From: Leifsonia sp. Root112D2 | GTDB taxonomy: Bacteria; Actinomycetota; Actinomycetes; Actinomycetales; Microbacteriaceae | Length of the DNA stretch: 64,000 bases | Assembly: GCF_001424905.1 (NCBI RefSeq) | Contig: NZ_LMCU01000001.1 | Location: forward strand, 1,977,480 to 2,041,479 | Direction of reading: 5' to 3' | Shown: positions 1 through 7,213 of the stretch, piece after piece | Numbering within the stretch: position 1 is the first letter of the stretch | Layout of the letters: every line of letters begins with the position of its first letter | Made by a program: the position numbers and the translations under genes | The notes under the pieces: generated by a model | Seen by the model: only the letters and a program-made list of their open reading frames with translations | The model's database searches: none | Told to the model about the DNA's origin: nothing

Positions 1-207
1 CGATACTCGCGCCGCAACATGCTGGCGCTGCCCATCGCATTCGCCTTCTCCGTCGTGGTGTGCCTCGTGATCGGACCCGACATCGCCATGTATTCGTGGT
101 TCCTCATGATTCCGATCATGATCTTCATCGGCCGATACCTGCCTCCCGCCGAACGGCGCGCGCGCAGGGCCCAGCGCGCGGCGAGGGGCGCCACCTCGTC
201 GCAGTGA
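1..207 (+). CDS. C-terminal end of a membrane protein (partial)
   Basis: The reading frame is open from the first base and ends in TGA at 205-207, so this is the 3' end of a gene that starts outside the window; an internal ATG lies at 19. The 68 visible residues hold two hydrophobic segments separated by the short polar turn GPDIAMYS, and end in a strongly basic tail rich in Arg and Ala. That fits the last transmembrane hairpin and cytoplasmic tail of an integral membrane protein. The spacing of the two segments recalls the end of TMEM175/DUF1211-type channels, but this is a weak resemblance and no defining motif is visible. The gene converges on the SDR remnant at 221-343. Confidence 0.5.
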   Translation, partial: RYSRRNMLALPIAFAFSVVVCLVIGPDIAMYSWFLMIPIMIFIGRYLPPAERRARRAQRAARGATSSQ

Positions 208-220
208 CGCCCCCAACCGA

Positions 221-343
221 TCACTCGGCGAGACTCTCGGCGTTGCGGCCAACCAGCGCGAGCGAATACCCCTCGCGCCCGAATCGCTCCGCCGTCGCAT
301 GCGAGATTCCCGGACCGTAGCCGAACACGATCAGCACAGACAC
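221..343 (-). pseudogene. Truncated short-chain dehydrogenase remnant (N-terminal 40 residues)
   Basis: On the minus strand a GTG at 343-341, preceded by GAGG nine bases upstream, opens a 40-codon frame that ends in TGA at 221. The peptide contains GYGPGIS followed by a helix with ATAERFGREG and then LALVGRN. This is the first beta-alpha-beta unit of an SDR Rossmann fold, with a Gly-rich cofactor loop and an NADP-type Arg-Asn after strand 2. The other 200 or so residues of an SDR are missing; the 3' end of an unrelated membrane-protein gene follows instead. I read it as a decayed paralogue left directly downstream of the intact SDR gene. It could in principle still be translated as a short peptide. 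Confidence 0.6.
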
Positions 344-355
344 TCTCGAGGTCCT

Positions 356-1267
356 CTATTCCGTCACGGCTGCCAGCGCCGAGTAAGCGCCCGCATCGAT
401 GTCTTCGATCAGGCCAGGGCCAGTGGGCGCCCAGCCGGTGAGTTCGCGGGTCAGGATGCTGGTGGCCGTCACATCCATGCCGAAGAATCCGCCGAGCCAT
501 CCGAAGTGCTCCTGGGCATCTTCGGGCGCGATCGAGGCGACCGGCAGCGAGAACGCCCGACCGATGGCCTCCGCGATCTCCCGGGTAGTGATGCCTTCCT
601 CGGCGACCGCGTGCAGGATGGTGCCGGCCGGCGCTGTCTCGAGCCCACGGGCTACGAGGCGCCCGGCGTCAGAACGGTGCACGGCGGGCCAGCGGTTGTC
701 TCCGTTTGCGACGTAGCCAGAGACCCCCTTGTCGCGGGCGATGGCCGCGAGTGCGGCGACGAAGCCGTGGTCGTTAAACCCGTGCACGGTCGGTGCGAAG
801 CGCAGGCACACCGTGCGCACGCCGCGCTCGACGAATTCCAGCGCGAGGTTTTCGCTGCCGCCGCGCGGAGCATCCGGTCCGTGAAAAGGGTACGCGTCGT
901 TCTCGGTAATGGCCCTGCCCAGGTTGGGAATCGCCACGCCCGAGGCGAACAGGAACGGGCGGTCGCTGCCCACCAGGGTGTCGCCGATGGTCTGCACGGC
1001 GCCACGCTCGGCCGCATTCGAGGCGGCCGGGTTGGAGAAGTCGTGCTTGTTGGCGAGGTGAAGCACTGCCTCTGCCGCCTCGGCGCCGGCGCGGATGCTG
1101 CCCAGGTCATCGAGATCGCCACGGCGCACGTGAACGCCCTTTGCCGTCAGTGCTGTCGCGGATGCCTCGGATCGGGCGAGGCCGGTGACCTCATGCCCCG
1201 CAGCGAGCAATTCGTCTACGGCGGCGGAGCCGATCCATCCCGAGGCTCCTGTAACGAAAACGCGCAT
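356..1267 (-). CDS. SDR / NAD-dependent epimerase-dehydratase family oxidoreductase
   Basis: A 303-residue protein beginning with strand MRVFVTG and the cofactor loop GASGWIG (residues 7-13), then LARSE and RRGDLDD, as in extended or atypical SDRs that bind NAD(P) at the N-terminus. I do not see a normal YxxxK pair; the equivalent helix reads PRGGSENLALEF. Catalysis may therefore differ from classical SDRs, or the protein may act as a binding or regulatory member. Substrate unknown. The gene is divergent from the TetR gene at 1367 and shares an intergenic region with a 21-base inverted repeat, so TetR control is likely. The pseudogene at 221-343 follows it on the same strand. Confidence 0.85.
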   Translation of the reverse strand: MRVFVTGASGWIGSAAVDELLAAGHEVTGLARSEASATALTAKGVHVRRGDLDDLGSIRAGAEAAEAVLHLANKHDFSNPAASNAAERGAVQTIGDTLVGSDRPFLFASGVAIPNLGRAITENDAYPFHGPDAPRGGSENLALEFVERGVRTVCLRFAPTVHGFNDHGFVAALAAIARDKGVSGYVANGDNRWPAVHRSDAGRLVARGLETAPAGTILHAVAEEGITTREIAEAIGRAFSLPVASIAPEDAQEHFGWLGGFFGMDVTATSILTRELTGWAPTGPGLIEDIDAGAYSALAAVTE

Positions 1268-1287
1268 GAGTGTGATCCTCCTATTTG

Positions 1288-1321
1288 TGATGTCAGTGAC
1301 TGATGTCAGCTGCAGACATCA
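1288..1321. promoter_or_regulatory. Probable TetR operator
   Basis: TGATGTC at 1301-1307 and GACATCA at 1315-1321 form a perfect 7-base inverted repeat around a 7-base centre. A further direct copy, TGATGTCAGTGAC, sits at 1288-1300. The element lies between divergent genes for an SDR oxidoreductase and a TetR regulator, the classic position for an operator bound by the regulator. Binding is inferred. Confidence 0.6.
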
Positions 1322-1353
1322 CGATACACCTTCACGACAGTGCCTGTCATCAC

Positions 1354-1359
1354 TAGACT
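1354..1359 (+). promoter_or_regulatory. -10 box of the TetR gene, suggesting a leaderless mRNA
   Basis: TAGACT ends seven bases before the ATG at 1367. Transcription would therefore start at or one base before the start codon. No ribosome-binding site is visible in front of this ATG, which agrees with a leaderless transcript. Confidence 0.45.
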
Positions 1360-1366
1360 CGTCACC

Positions 1367-1981
1367 ATGGTGCGATGGCAACCGGGCGCGCGCGAGCGCC
1401 TGCAGGAGGCGGCGCTCGAGCTGTTCGCCACCCAGGGCTTCGAGCAGACGACGGCCGCCGAGATCGCGCAGTCCGTCGGCCTGACCGAGCGCACCTTCTT
1501 TCGTCATTTCAGCGACAAGCGTGAGGTGCTCTTCGACGGCCAGAGCATCTTCCTCGACGCCTTCCTCGAGGGGATCGAGGCGGCGCCCCCGCACGCATCC
1601 GCCCTGCAACTCGTTGCCGCCGCCCTTGATGCGGCAGGGGCGTTCTTCGTGAACGAGCGTCGACCGCACTCACGGATGCGATACTCCGTGATCGCGCAGA
1701 ATCCCGCGCTGCAGGAGCGCGAGTTGCACAAATTTTTCGTGCTCGCCTCGGCTGTTGCCGAGGCGTTACGCGCGCGCGGCGTGGCAGAACCGTTGGCAAC
1801 CCTCGCGGCCGAGTCGGGTGCCACCATGTTCGGAATCGCTTTTGCCCAGTGGATCCGGGAAGGCGAAGAGCGCACCCTCGCCGTGATCGGGCGGCAGGTG
1901 CTTCGTGAGTTTCAGTCCCTGACCGCAGAGAGCATCGAGCCGGCCAGAAGCTCTCAGGACGCTAGTCGAAGTCGAGGCTGA
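1367..1981 (+). CDS. TetR/AcrR family transcriptional regulator
   Basis: A 204-residue protein with an N-terminal TetR helix-turn-helix: RERLQEAALELFATQGF, then TTAAEIAQSVGLTERTFFRH ending in the recognition helix. A variable ligand-binding domain follows. I chose ATG 1367 over the in-frame upstream ATG at 1340 because the homologous part begins here and a TAGACT -10 box lies just in front. It probably represses the divergent SDR gene and itself through the palindrome at 1301-1321. Residue 134 is encoded by TTA (1766-1768), a very rare codon in this genome. The 3' end overlaps the convergent MarR gene by 20 bases. Confidence 0.88.
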   Translation: MVRWQPGARERLQEAALELFATQGFEQTTAAEIAQSVGLTERTFFRHFSDKREVLFDGQSIFLDAFLEGIEAAPPHASALQLVAAALDAAGAFFVNERRPHSRMRYSVIAQNPALQERELHKFFVLASAVAEALRARGVAEPLATLAAESGATMFGIAFAQWIREGEERTLAVIGRQVLREFQSLTAESIEPARSSQDASRSRG

Positions 1982-2456
1982 GCTTGCGCAGCAGCCCCGC
2001 CAGGCGGCGCTGGTCGCCGGCGGAGAGCACTGAGAGCAGTTCCGACTCGGCATCGACCAGCCGGGTGATGGCGGCATCCACTCTCGTGAGCCCCCGCGGG
2101 CTCATCACCACCAGCACGCCGCGACCGTCGTGTGGATCGCCGCGGCGCTCGACCAGTCCACGGGAGACGAGCCGGTCGATGCGGTTGGTCATGGTGCCAC
2201 TGGAGACGAGGGTCTGCTGCAGCAGCGCCTTGGGGCTGAGCTGGTATGGCGTGCCCGCCCTGCGCAGCGCGGAGAGCACATCGAACTCCCACGAGTCGAG
2301 ATCCGAGCGGGTGAACGCCGTTCGCCGGGCGCGGTCGAGGTGCTTGGAGAGACGGGCGACGCGAGAGAGCACCTGCAGCGGCGTGAAGTCCAGATCGGGC
2401 CGTTCGTGCAGCCAGGCGTCGACAATGCGGTCGACTTCGTCGCTTCCTTCGGGCAT
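1962..2456 (-). CDS. MarR family transcriptional regulator
   Basis: A 164-residue protein with the MarR winged-helix layout: an N-terminal dimerisation helix with RVARLSKHLDRAR, the DNA-binding core SPKALLQQTLVSSGTMTNRIDRLVSRGLV with its recognition helix, then the wing with the conserved DPHDGRGVLV (the DxRxxx wing motif) and a C-terminal dimerisation helix. Such proteins usually repress efflux or stress genes and respond to phenolic or oxidising ligands; no target is evident next door. On its strand a GATAAT box (2468-2463) lies six bases before the ATG, with GGGAGG between them, so the message may be leaderless even though a ribosome site is present. Confidence 0.88.
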   Translation of the reverse strand: MPEGSDEVDRIVDAWLHERPDLDFTPLQVLSRVARLSKHLDRARRTAFTRSDLDSWEFDVLSALRRAGTPYQLSPKALLQQTLVSSGTMTNRIDRLVSRGLVERRGDPHDGRGVLVVMSPRGLTRVDAAITRLVDAESELLSVLSAGDQRRLAGLLRKLSLDFD

Positions 2457-2578
2457 CCTCCCATTATCGCGGGTGCGTGGCGGCGTCGCTTTCGGCCGAT
2501 TTCGAGTTCATCAATAAACTGGTACATGGCACGCGCACGGTGTTCCCGAGACCCGAAGACCCGAGGAGAGAACGGCCG

Positions 2579-3349
2579 ATGGACGCTTCGCCGAATAGGC
2601 CCCCGCAGTTGGTGGCCTTCGATCTGGATGACACGCTCGCCGCGTCGAAGTCCCCGATCAGCGCGCAGATGGCGGCACTGTTGTCGCGTCTGCTGGCGCG
2701 CGTCGAGGTCTGTGTGATCTCCGGGGGCCAGTTCGGGCAGTTTCGGGCGCAGGTCATCGACAAGCTCGATGAGAGTTCACCCGAAGACCTGCAACGCCTG
2801 CACCTGATGCCCGCCTGTGGCACCCAGTACTATCGCTTCGCCGGTGGTGCGTGGCGGTGCGTGTATTCCGAAGATCTCAGCGAGAGCGAGAAGCAGAGCG
2901 CTCTCGCGGCGCTCGAGCGGTGCGCGCGCGACCTCGGCTACTGGGAGAGCGAGACGTGGGGCCCCATTCTCGAGGACCGCTCCTCGCAGATCACGTTCTC
3001 CGCACTGGGACAGTCGGCGCCGGTGGAACGCAAGATGCAGTGGGATCCGACGGGTGCGAAGAAGCTTCTGCTTCGGGAGAGAGTCGCGGCGGAACTGCCC
3101 GATCTCGAGGTGCGCGCCGGAGGCTCGACCTCCCTGGACATCACGCGGCGCGGCATCGACAAGGCGTACGGGATGCGCCGGCTGGCCGAGCTGACGCAGC
3201 TCGGCCTCTCAGAGATGCTCTTTGTCGGCGATCGGCTTGATCCCGGCGGCAACGACTACCCGGTGAAGCAACTCGGGGTTCCCTGCATTGCCGTGGAACG
3301 CTGGCACGACACGGTGCCGCTCATCGAGGGGCTCCTGGGCCGGCTGTGA
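2579..3349 (+). CDS. HAD superfamily (IIB) hydrolase
   Basis: A 256-residue protein. HAD motif I is AFDLDDTLA near residues 13-21, with Asp15 as nucleophile and Asp17 as acid/base. Motif II is VCVISGG, with the family Ser. A cap region follows. Motif IV is FVGDRLDPGGND near the C-terminus, placing Mg2+. The layout fits Cof-type IIB phosphatases that act on phosphosugars and similar metabolites; motif IV GDxxxxGGND resembles the phosphomannomutase-like branch. Substrate unknown. I chose the ATG at 2579 because GAGGAGAG precedes it and motif I then lies in the usual place. An upstream in-frame ATG at 2477 would add a non-conserved extension. Confidence 0.85.
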   Translation: MDASPNRPPQLVAFDLDDTLAASKSPISAQMAALLSRLLARVEVCVISGGQFGQFRAQVIDKLDESSPEDLQRLHLMPACGTQYYRFAGGAWRCVYSEDLSESEKQSALAALERCARDLGYWESETWGPILEDRSSQITFSALGQSAPVERKMQWDPTGAKKLLLRERVAAELPDLEVRAGGSTSLDITRRGIDKAYGMRRLAELTQLGLSEMLFVGDRLDPGGNDYPVKQLGVPCIAVERWHDTVPLIEGLLGRL

Positions 3350-3402
3350 TGCGCGCCCCGGCGCGTCTGGCAGACTTATCCAGTGCGGCGAGCGTCGCAC
3401 GA

Positions 3403-3474
3403 TCCGCCTTGGTGTAATGGCAGCACGACAGCCTTTGGAGCTGTTAGGTCCAGGTTCGAGTCCTGGGGGCGGAG
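3403..3474 (+). tRNA. tRNA-Gln (anticodon TTG)
   Basis: A full cloverleaf can be drawn: acceptor arm TCCGCCT/GGGCGGA with one T-G pair, a D arm containing GTGTAATGGCAGCAC, anticodon stem ACAGC/GCTGT with loop CTTTGGA (anticodon TTG), a short variable loop, T stem CCAGG/CCTGG with loop TTCGAGT, and discriminator G. CCA is not encoded. The 3' strand of the acceptor arm is also part of the strong hairpin at 3469-3513. Confidence 0.95.
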
Positions 3475-3513
3475 CTGTAAAAGGGGCGCTGCGCGCCGCT
3501 TTTACAGCTCCGC
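3469..3513 (+). terminator. 15-bp perfect hairpin overlapping the tRNA-Gln 3' end
   Basis: GCGGAGCTGTAAAAG (3469-3483) is exactly complementary to CTTTTACAGCTCCGC (3499-3513). The 15-base loop itself can form GGCGC/GCGCC. There is no T tract after the stem. The left arm includes the last bases of the tRNA acceptor strand, so this hairpin and the mature tRNA fold exclude each other. It may end tRNA transcription or act during 3' processing. Confidence 0.6.
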
Positions 3514-3516
3514 GAC

Positions 3517-3619
3517 GGGAACGAGAAGCTCTTGAGACGGTTCGTCCCAACGCAGAGAAGGCCGCCACGGGAACGAACATCTCTTGAGAGGTTCGTCCCC
3601 ATGCGGAAAAGGACGCAAT
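3517..3619 (+). repeat. Tandem ~52-base repeat, each unit with an imperfect palindrome, upstream of glmU
   Basis: Two diverged copies begin at 3517 and 3569. Each starts with GGGAACGA, has CTCTTGAG in the middle and ends its palindromic part with TTCGTCCC (3541-3548 and 3592-3599). The spacers ACGCAGAGAAGGCCGC and ATGCGGAAAAGGACGC are also related, so the whole unit was duplicated. In the second copy ACGAAC/GTTCGT flank the self-complementary CTCTTGAG. The second copy runs into the glmU ribosome site, so the element probably lies in the 5' leader of glmU-prs. Confidence 0.6.
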
Positions 3620-5069
3620 GGGATACGAAACGGAACAGAAGCACATGACCGACAACTCACTTGCCATCGTCATTCTCGCCGCAGGCCAGGGAACGCGCAT
3701 GAAGTCGGCGACACCCAAGCTGCTGCACGAGCTCGCGGGCGTTCCCATCATCAGCCACGTGCTGGCAACGGCTCGAGAGCTGGATGCCGCGCAGGTCATC
3801 ACCGTGGTGCGTCACGAACGCGATCGTCTGGTCGAGGTGATCTCCGCGGAGCTTCCCGCGAGCGTCGTGGTCGATCAGGATGAGATTCCCGGCACCGGTC
3901 GCGCGGTCGAACTGGCTGTTGCGGCGCTTCCGGCCGGTTTCGACGGGGATGTTCTCGTGGTCAACGGCGACGTTCCGCTGCTGAATGCTGCCACGCTGTC
4001 GAACCTCATCGATGCGCACCGTGCGGGCGCGGCTGCGGCCACAATCCTTTCGACGTTCCCCGCCGATGCGACGGGCTACGGCCGCATCATCCGCACCGAG
4101 GATGGCTCGCTCGACCGCATCGTCGAACACAAGGACGCCACGGATGCCGAGCGTGCGGTCTCGGAAATCAACGCCGGTGTGTACCTCTTCGGCCTCTCCG
4201 CACTGCGCGATCAGCTGGCTCACCTTACGACGGATAACGCCCAGGGCGAGAAATACCTGACGGACATCATCGGCCTGCTTCGCGCGGCCGGCAGCGAGGT
4301 TGCCGCCCTCTCCGTCGCCCAGTCCTGGCTCGTCGAGGGCATCAACGATCGCGCGCAGCTCAGCGAGGCCGCGGCCCGGCTCAACGCCCTGATCGTGCGG
4401 GGCTGGCAGCTGAACGGCGTGACCGTGCAAGACCCCGCCACCACTTGGATCGACCTCAAGGCCACCCTCGCCGAAGACGTCACCGTGCTGCCGGGAACGC
4501 AGATTCTGGGCGCGACCGCCATCGCCCGAGGAGCGAGTGTCGGCCCCGACACCACCCTCGTGCACTGCGAGGTGGGGGAGGGGGCGACCGTGAAGCGCAC
4601 AGACGCGACGCTCGCCGTGATCGGCGCCGGCGCATCCGTCGGTCCTTTCGCCTTTCTGCGACCGGGAACGGAACTCGGCGTGGACGGCAAGATCGGCACC
4701 TTCGTCGAGACGAAGAACGCGAAGATCGGCGAGGGCAGCAAGGTGCCGCACCTGAGTTACGTGGGAGATGCCACGGTGGGCGTCGGCTCGAATGTGGGCG
4801 CTGGCACCATCTTCGCCAACTACGACGGAGTGAACAAGCACAGCTCGGTGATCGGCTCGCATGTTCGAAGCGGGTCGCACAACGTGTTTGTCGCCCCCAT
4901 TAGAATTGGTGACGGAGCTTACACAGGAGCGGGGACGGTCGTGCGCAAAGATGTGCCGGCAGGTTCGCTTGCGATCAATGTGGCACCACAACGCAACATC
5001 GAGGGCTGGGTGGCCACAAACCGTCCCGGCACTGACGCGGCGAAGGCCGCGGCGGAGAGCGGAGAGTAG
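3618..5069 (+). CDS. glmU: Bifunctional N-acetylglucosamine-1-phosphate uridyltransferase / glucosamine-1-phosphate acetyltransferase
   Basis: GlmU makes UDP-GlcNAc for peptidoglycan in the cytoplasm. The N-terminal nucleotidyltransferase domain has LAAGQGTRMKSATPK, PGTGRAVELA, VVNGDVPLL and EINAGVYLF. The C-terminal half is a left-handed beta-helix of hexapeptide repeats with GPFAFLRPG, VETKNAKIG and VPHLSYVGDA, which carry acetyltransferase active-site residues. The 483-residue length is normal. The ATG at 3618 has AAAAGGA five bases upstream; the ATG at 3645 (MTDNSLAIV) matches the usual family start but has a weak ribosome site, so either may be used. The stop codon is immediately followed by the prs start, and the pair is a conserved actinobacterial operon. 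Confidence 0.97.
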   Translation: MGYETEQKHMTDNSLAIVILAAGQGTRMKSATPKLLHELAGVPIISHVLATARELDAAQVITVVRHERDRLVEVISAELPASVVVDQDEIPGTGRAVELAVAALPAGFDGDVLVVNGDVPLLNAATLSNLIDAHRAGAAAATILSTFPADATGYGRIIRTEDGSLDRIVEHKDATDAERAVSEINAGVYLFGLSALRDQLAHLTTDNAQGEKYLTDIIGLLRAAGSEVAALSVAQSWLVEGINDRAQLSEAAARLNALIVRGWQLNGVTVQDPATTWIDLKATLAEDVTVLPGTQILGATAIARGASVGPDTTLVHCEVGEGATVKRTDATLAVIGAGASVGPFAFLRPGTELGVDGKIGTFVETKNAKIGEGSKVPHLSYVGDATVGVGSNVGAGTIFANYDGVNKHSSVIGSHVRSGSHNVFVAPIRIGDGAYTGAGTVVRKDVPAGSLAINVAPQRNIEGWVATNRPGTDAAKAAAESGE

Positions 5070-6047
5070 ATGTCCGGCATCAAGGCGAACGGTCAGAAAC
5101 GTCTGGTCTTGATCTCCGGCAGGGCGCATCCCGCTCTCGCCGAGCAGATCGCCGATGAACTGGGTAGCGAGCTCGTGCCCACCGACTCACGCACCTTCGC
5201 CAACGGTGAGATCTACGCGCGCTTCGACGAGAGCGTGCGTGGTTCGGATGCCTTCGTCATCCAGTCGCACACGCAGCCCATCAATGAGTGGCTCATGGAG
5301 CAGCTCATCATGGTGGATGCGCTCAAGCGCGCCTCGGCGAAGCGCATCACCGTCGTCGCCCCGTTCTATCCGTATGCCCGGCAAGACAAGAAGGGTCGTG
5401 GCCGCGAGCCGATCTCGGCCCGTCTCGTCGCCGACCTGTTCAAGGTCGCGGGTGCCGACCGCATCATGTCTGTCGACCTGCACGCCGCGCAGATTCAGGG
5501 CTTCTTCGATGGCCCCGTTGATCACCTCTTCGCGATGCCCGTGCTGCTGGAGCACTTCCGCAACCAGCTGGATGCCTCCACCCTCACCGTCGTCTCTCCC
5601 GACATGGGCCGCGTACGCGTTGCCGATATGTGGAGCGACAAGCTCGGGGCGCCGCTGGCCATCATCCACAAGCGCCGCGACCCGCTCGTGCCCAACAAGG
5701 TGACGGTGCACGAGATCGTCGGCGATGTGAAGGGTCGGGTCTGCCTGGTGGTCGACGACCTCATCGACACGGGTCGCACCATCGTGCACGCGGCGGAGGC
5801 GCTCAAGGCGGCCGGCGCCGTCGGCGTCGTCATCGCCGCAACGCACGCCGTCTTCAGCGACCCGGCCGTCGAGCTGCTGAGTTCGGATGCCGTCGATTCC
5901 GTGGTCGTGACAGACACCCTTCCTCTGCCCCCCGAGAAGATCTTCGACAAGCTCACCGTGCTGCCCATCGCGCCCCTGCTCGCTCGCGCGATCAAGGCCG
6001 TCTTCGAAGACGACTCGGTCACGAGCATGTTCGACGGCGCCGCCTAA
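5070..6047 (+). CDS. prs: Ribose-phosphate pyrophosphokinase (PRPP synthetase)
   Basis: A 325-residue enzyme that makes PRPP from ribose 5-phosphate and ATP for nucleotide, His and Trp synthesis. Visible family motifs are RTFANGEIYAR, PYARQDKKGRGREPIS (ATP loop), SVDLHAAQIQGFFDGPVDHL, VSPDMGRV and the PRPP-binding loop LVVDDLIDTGRT. Its ATG follows the glmU stop directly (TAGATG) with GGAGAG in the preceding coding end, so translation is probably coupled. In related genomes the next gene is rplY/ctc. Here that gene lies almost 30 kb downstream, beyond a catabolic island. Confidence 0.97.
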   Translation: MSGIKANGQKRLVLISGRAHPALAEQIADELGSELVPTDSRTFANGEIYARFDESVRGSDAFVIQSHTQPINEWLMEQLIMVDALKRASAKRITVVAPFYPYARQDKKGRGREPISARLVADLFKVAGADRIMSVDLHAAQIQGFFDGPVDHLFAMPVLLEHFRNQLDASTLTVVSPDMGRVRVADMWSDKLGAPLAIIHKRRDPLVPNKVTVHEIVGDVKGRVCLVVDDLIDTGRTIVHAAEALKAAGAVGVVIAATHAVFSDPAVELLSSDAVDSVVVTDTLPLPPEKIFDKLTVLPIAPLLARAIKAVFEDDSVTSMFDGAA

Positions 6048-6062
6048 GCCTTCCTTCACCCC

Positions 6063-6087
6063 GGTCGCTGAGCCTGCCGAAGCGCCC
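6063..6087. repeat. Short intergenic inverted repeat between convergent genes
   Basis: GGTCGCT (6063-6069) and AGCGCCC (6081-6087) flank GAGCCTGCCGA and pair except at one position. The element lies between the 3' ends of prs and the convergent gene at 6096. The sequence resembles a short extragenic repeat common in high-GC genomes (recalled, not checked) and may act as a weak two-way terminator. Confidence 0.35.
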
Positions 6088-6095
6088 GCGCCCGC

Positions 6096-6470
6096 TCAGC
6101 TGCCAGTCAACTCCGCCGGCGGCAGCGGCGCGCTCGGAATCAGCCCGAGCAACACCAGGAACGTCTCATTCTGTGCCGTGTCGAGCGTGTAGCAGTCCCA
6201 GCCCGGGCCGCGCGGCCCGAACAGGTCGAAGTGCACGGATGCTCCCACGGCGTTCGGCTGGTAGCGCGCGACGTACACGGCGCATGTCTGCTGCGCTGTG
6301 TTTGCCGCGAGGGAGACGGTGCTGAGAATGCCGGGCACCACCAGTGCAGCCACGGCCACGAGCACCAGCACGCGCATGGCCTGCCGACGCCGGCGGCTGT
6401 ACAGCGGCCGCTGCTCCATCGGCTCATAGCCGAGCAGCTCCGGCTCCTCGTGCTCCACGGGGTCGTCCAT
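6096..6470 (-). CDS. Small membrane-anchored protein of unknown function
   Basis: I do not recognise this 124-residue protein. It has an acidic N-terminus (DDPVEHEEPELL), a basic stretch YSRRRRQAMR, one hydrophobic segment near residues 33-53 (VLVLVAVAALVVPGILSTVS) and a C-terminal part with two cysteines (TCAVYV and WDCYTL). By the positive-inside rule, the N-terminus is in the cytoplasm and the Cys-containing domain outside, where the cysteines could form a disulfide. It lies downstream of the DUF202 pair on the same strand, 42 bases away, and may be the last gene of that transcript. Confidence 0.7.
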   Translation of the reverse strand: MDDPVEHEEPELLGYEPMEQRPLYSRRRRQAMRVLVLVAVAALVVPGILSTVSLAANTAQQTCAVYVARYQPNAVGASVHFDLFGPRGPGWDCYTLDTAQNETFLVLLGLIPSAPLPPAELTGS

Positions 6471-6512
6471 AGTGCCAGCGTACGACGCGGGCGCCGCTGA
6501 TGCGGTGTTGCG

Positions 6513-6863
6513 CTACCGGATGACGAGCACGGATGTCACGCCCGCAGCGCACGCGAGCAGCGTAGCCAGCGCGACGAGCGCCACCGCCCCACTCGGGGCC
6601 GCTGGCGGCACATGATGGCCGTCATGCCCGGAGAGCGCGCGGCCGCGTCGGTTGCCGTAGACCACGGCGGCCGCGGCGGTGAGCAACAGCAGCACCCCTA
6701 TCACGGTGAGCTCGATATGCCCGTCGACCCAGCCCGTGCGCAGCGCGAGCAGTGCATTCACTCCGAGCGCGAGCCCGGTGCGATTCCACGACAGCGCCGT
6801 GCGCTCGCCCTGCAGACCGGGGTCGCGACCGGCGGATGCCACGCCCGGCGTGGCCTCGCTCAC
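6513..6863 (-). CDS. DUF202 family small membrane protein (second of a pair)
   Basis: A 116-residue protein whose GTG start overlaps the stop of the preceding DUF202 gene (GTGA, 6860-6863). The family signature is visible as LQGERTALSWNRTGLAL, followed by a first membrane segment (LGVNALLAL), a second (IGVLLLLTAAAAVVYG), a His-containing loop (GHDGHHVPP) and a third segment. DUF202 proteins are short three-helix membrane proteins (YidH type) of unknown function that often occur in pairs. A longer upstream extension of this frame is possible, but it runs antisense-like through the neighbouring gene and lacks family similarity. Confidence 0.8.
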   Translation of the reverse strand: MSEATPGVASAGRDPGLQGERTALSWNRTGLALGVNALLALRTGWVDGHIELTVIGVLLLLTAAAAVVYGNRRGRALSGHDGHHVPPAAPSGAVALVALATLLACAAGVTSVLVIR

Positions 6864-7213
6864 GGCAGAACCAGCAGCACGGCTATCACCGCTGCGACGC
6901 CGAGTCCGATGCCGGCCAGAAGCGGGATGGCGACGGTGTGCGGCAGCTTGTGGCTGTGCCGCATCGCTATCTCGTTGGCGCGCCAGCGCAGATAGGCGAT
7001 GACACTCAGCGCAGCGGAGAGCACGGCGAGCACGATCGCCAGCACCACTACGAGCACGTGTGGACCGATGTGCGTCGAGAACTGTTCCAGCAGCACCCCG
7101 CCGGCCAGCAGCGCAAGGGCCGTGCGCACCCAGGCCAAAAAGGTGCGCTCGTTGGCCAGCGAGAACCGGTAATCGGGGTCGTCGCCGTTCTGTCGCCACT
7201 TCGGTTCGCGCAT
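6860..7213 (-). CDS. DUF202 / YidH family small membrane protein (first of a pair)
   Basis: A 117-residue protein with the family start FSLANERTFLAWVRTALALL, then three hydrophobic segments (ALALLAGGVLLEQF, VLVVVLAIVLAVLSAALSVIAYL, VAIPLLAGIGLGVAAVIAVLLV), typical of YidH. The ATG at 7213 overlaps the stop of the FGE-like gene (TGATG), and its own stop overlaps the start of the second DUF202 gene. The three genes therefore look translationally coupled. Function unknown; the paired arrangement is common for this family and may reflect a heteromeric membrane complex. Confidence 0.85.
   Translation of the reverse strand: MREPKWRQNGDDPDYRFSLANERTFLAWVRTALALLAGGVLLEQFSTHIGPHVLVVVLAIVLAVLSAALSVIAYLRWRANEIAMRHSHKLPHTVAIPLLAGIGLGVAAVIAVLLVLP

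Noticed and set aside
3403..3513. tRNA-Gln as attachment site of the catabolic island
   Set aside because: The repeated tRNA 3' sequence is inverted, not direct, no integrase is present, and no second copy was seen at the island's far end near 35.6 kb.
6864..7199. Long N-terminal extension of the second DUF202 protein
   Set aside because: The extension overlaps the first DUF202 gene out of frame and lacks similarity. The GTG at 6863 overlapping the previous stop is the natural start.
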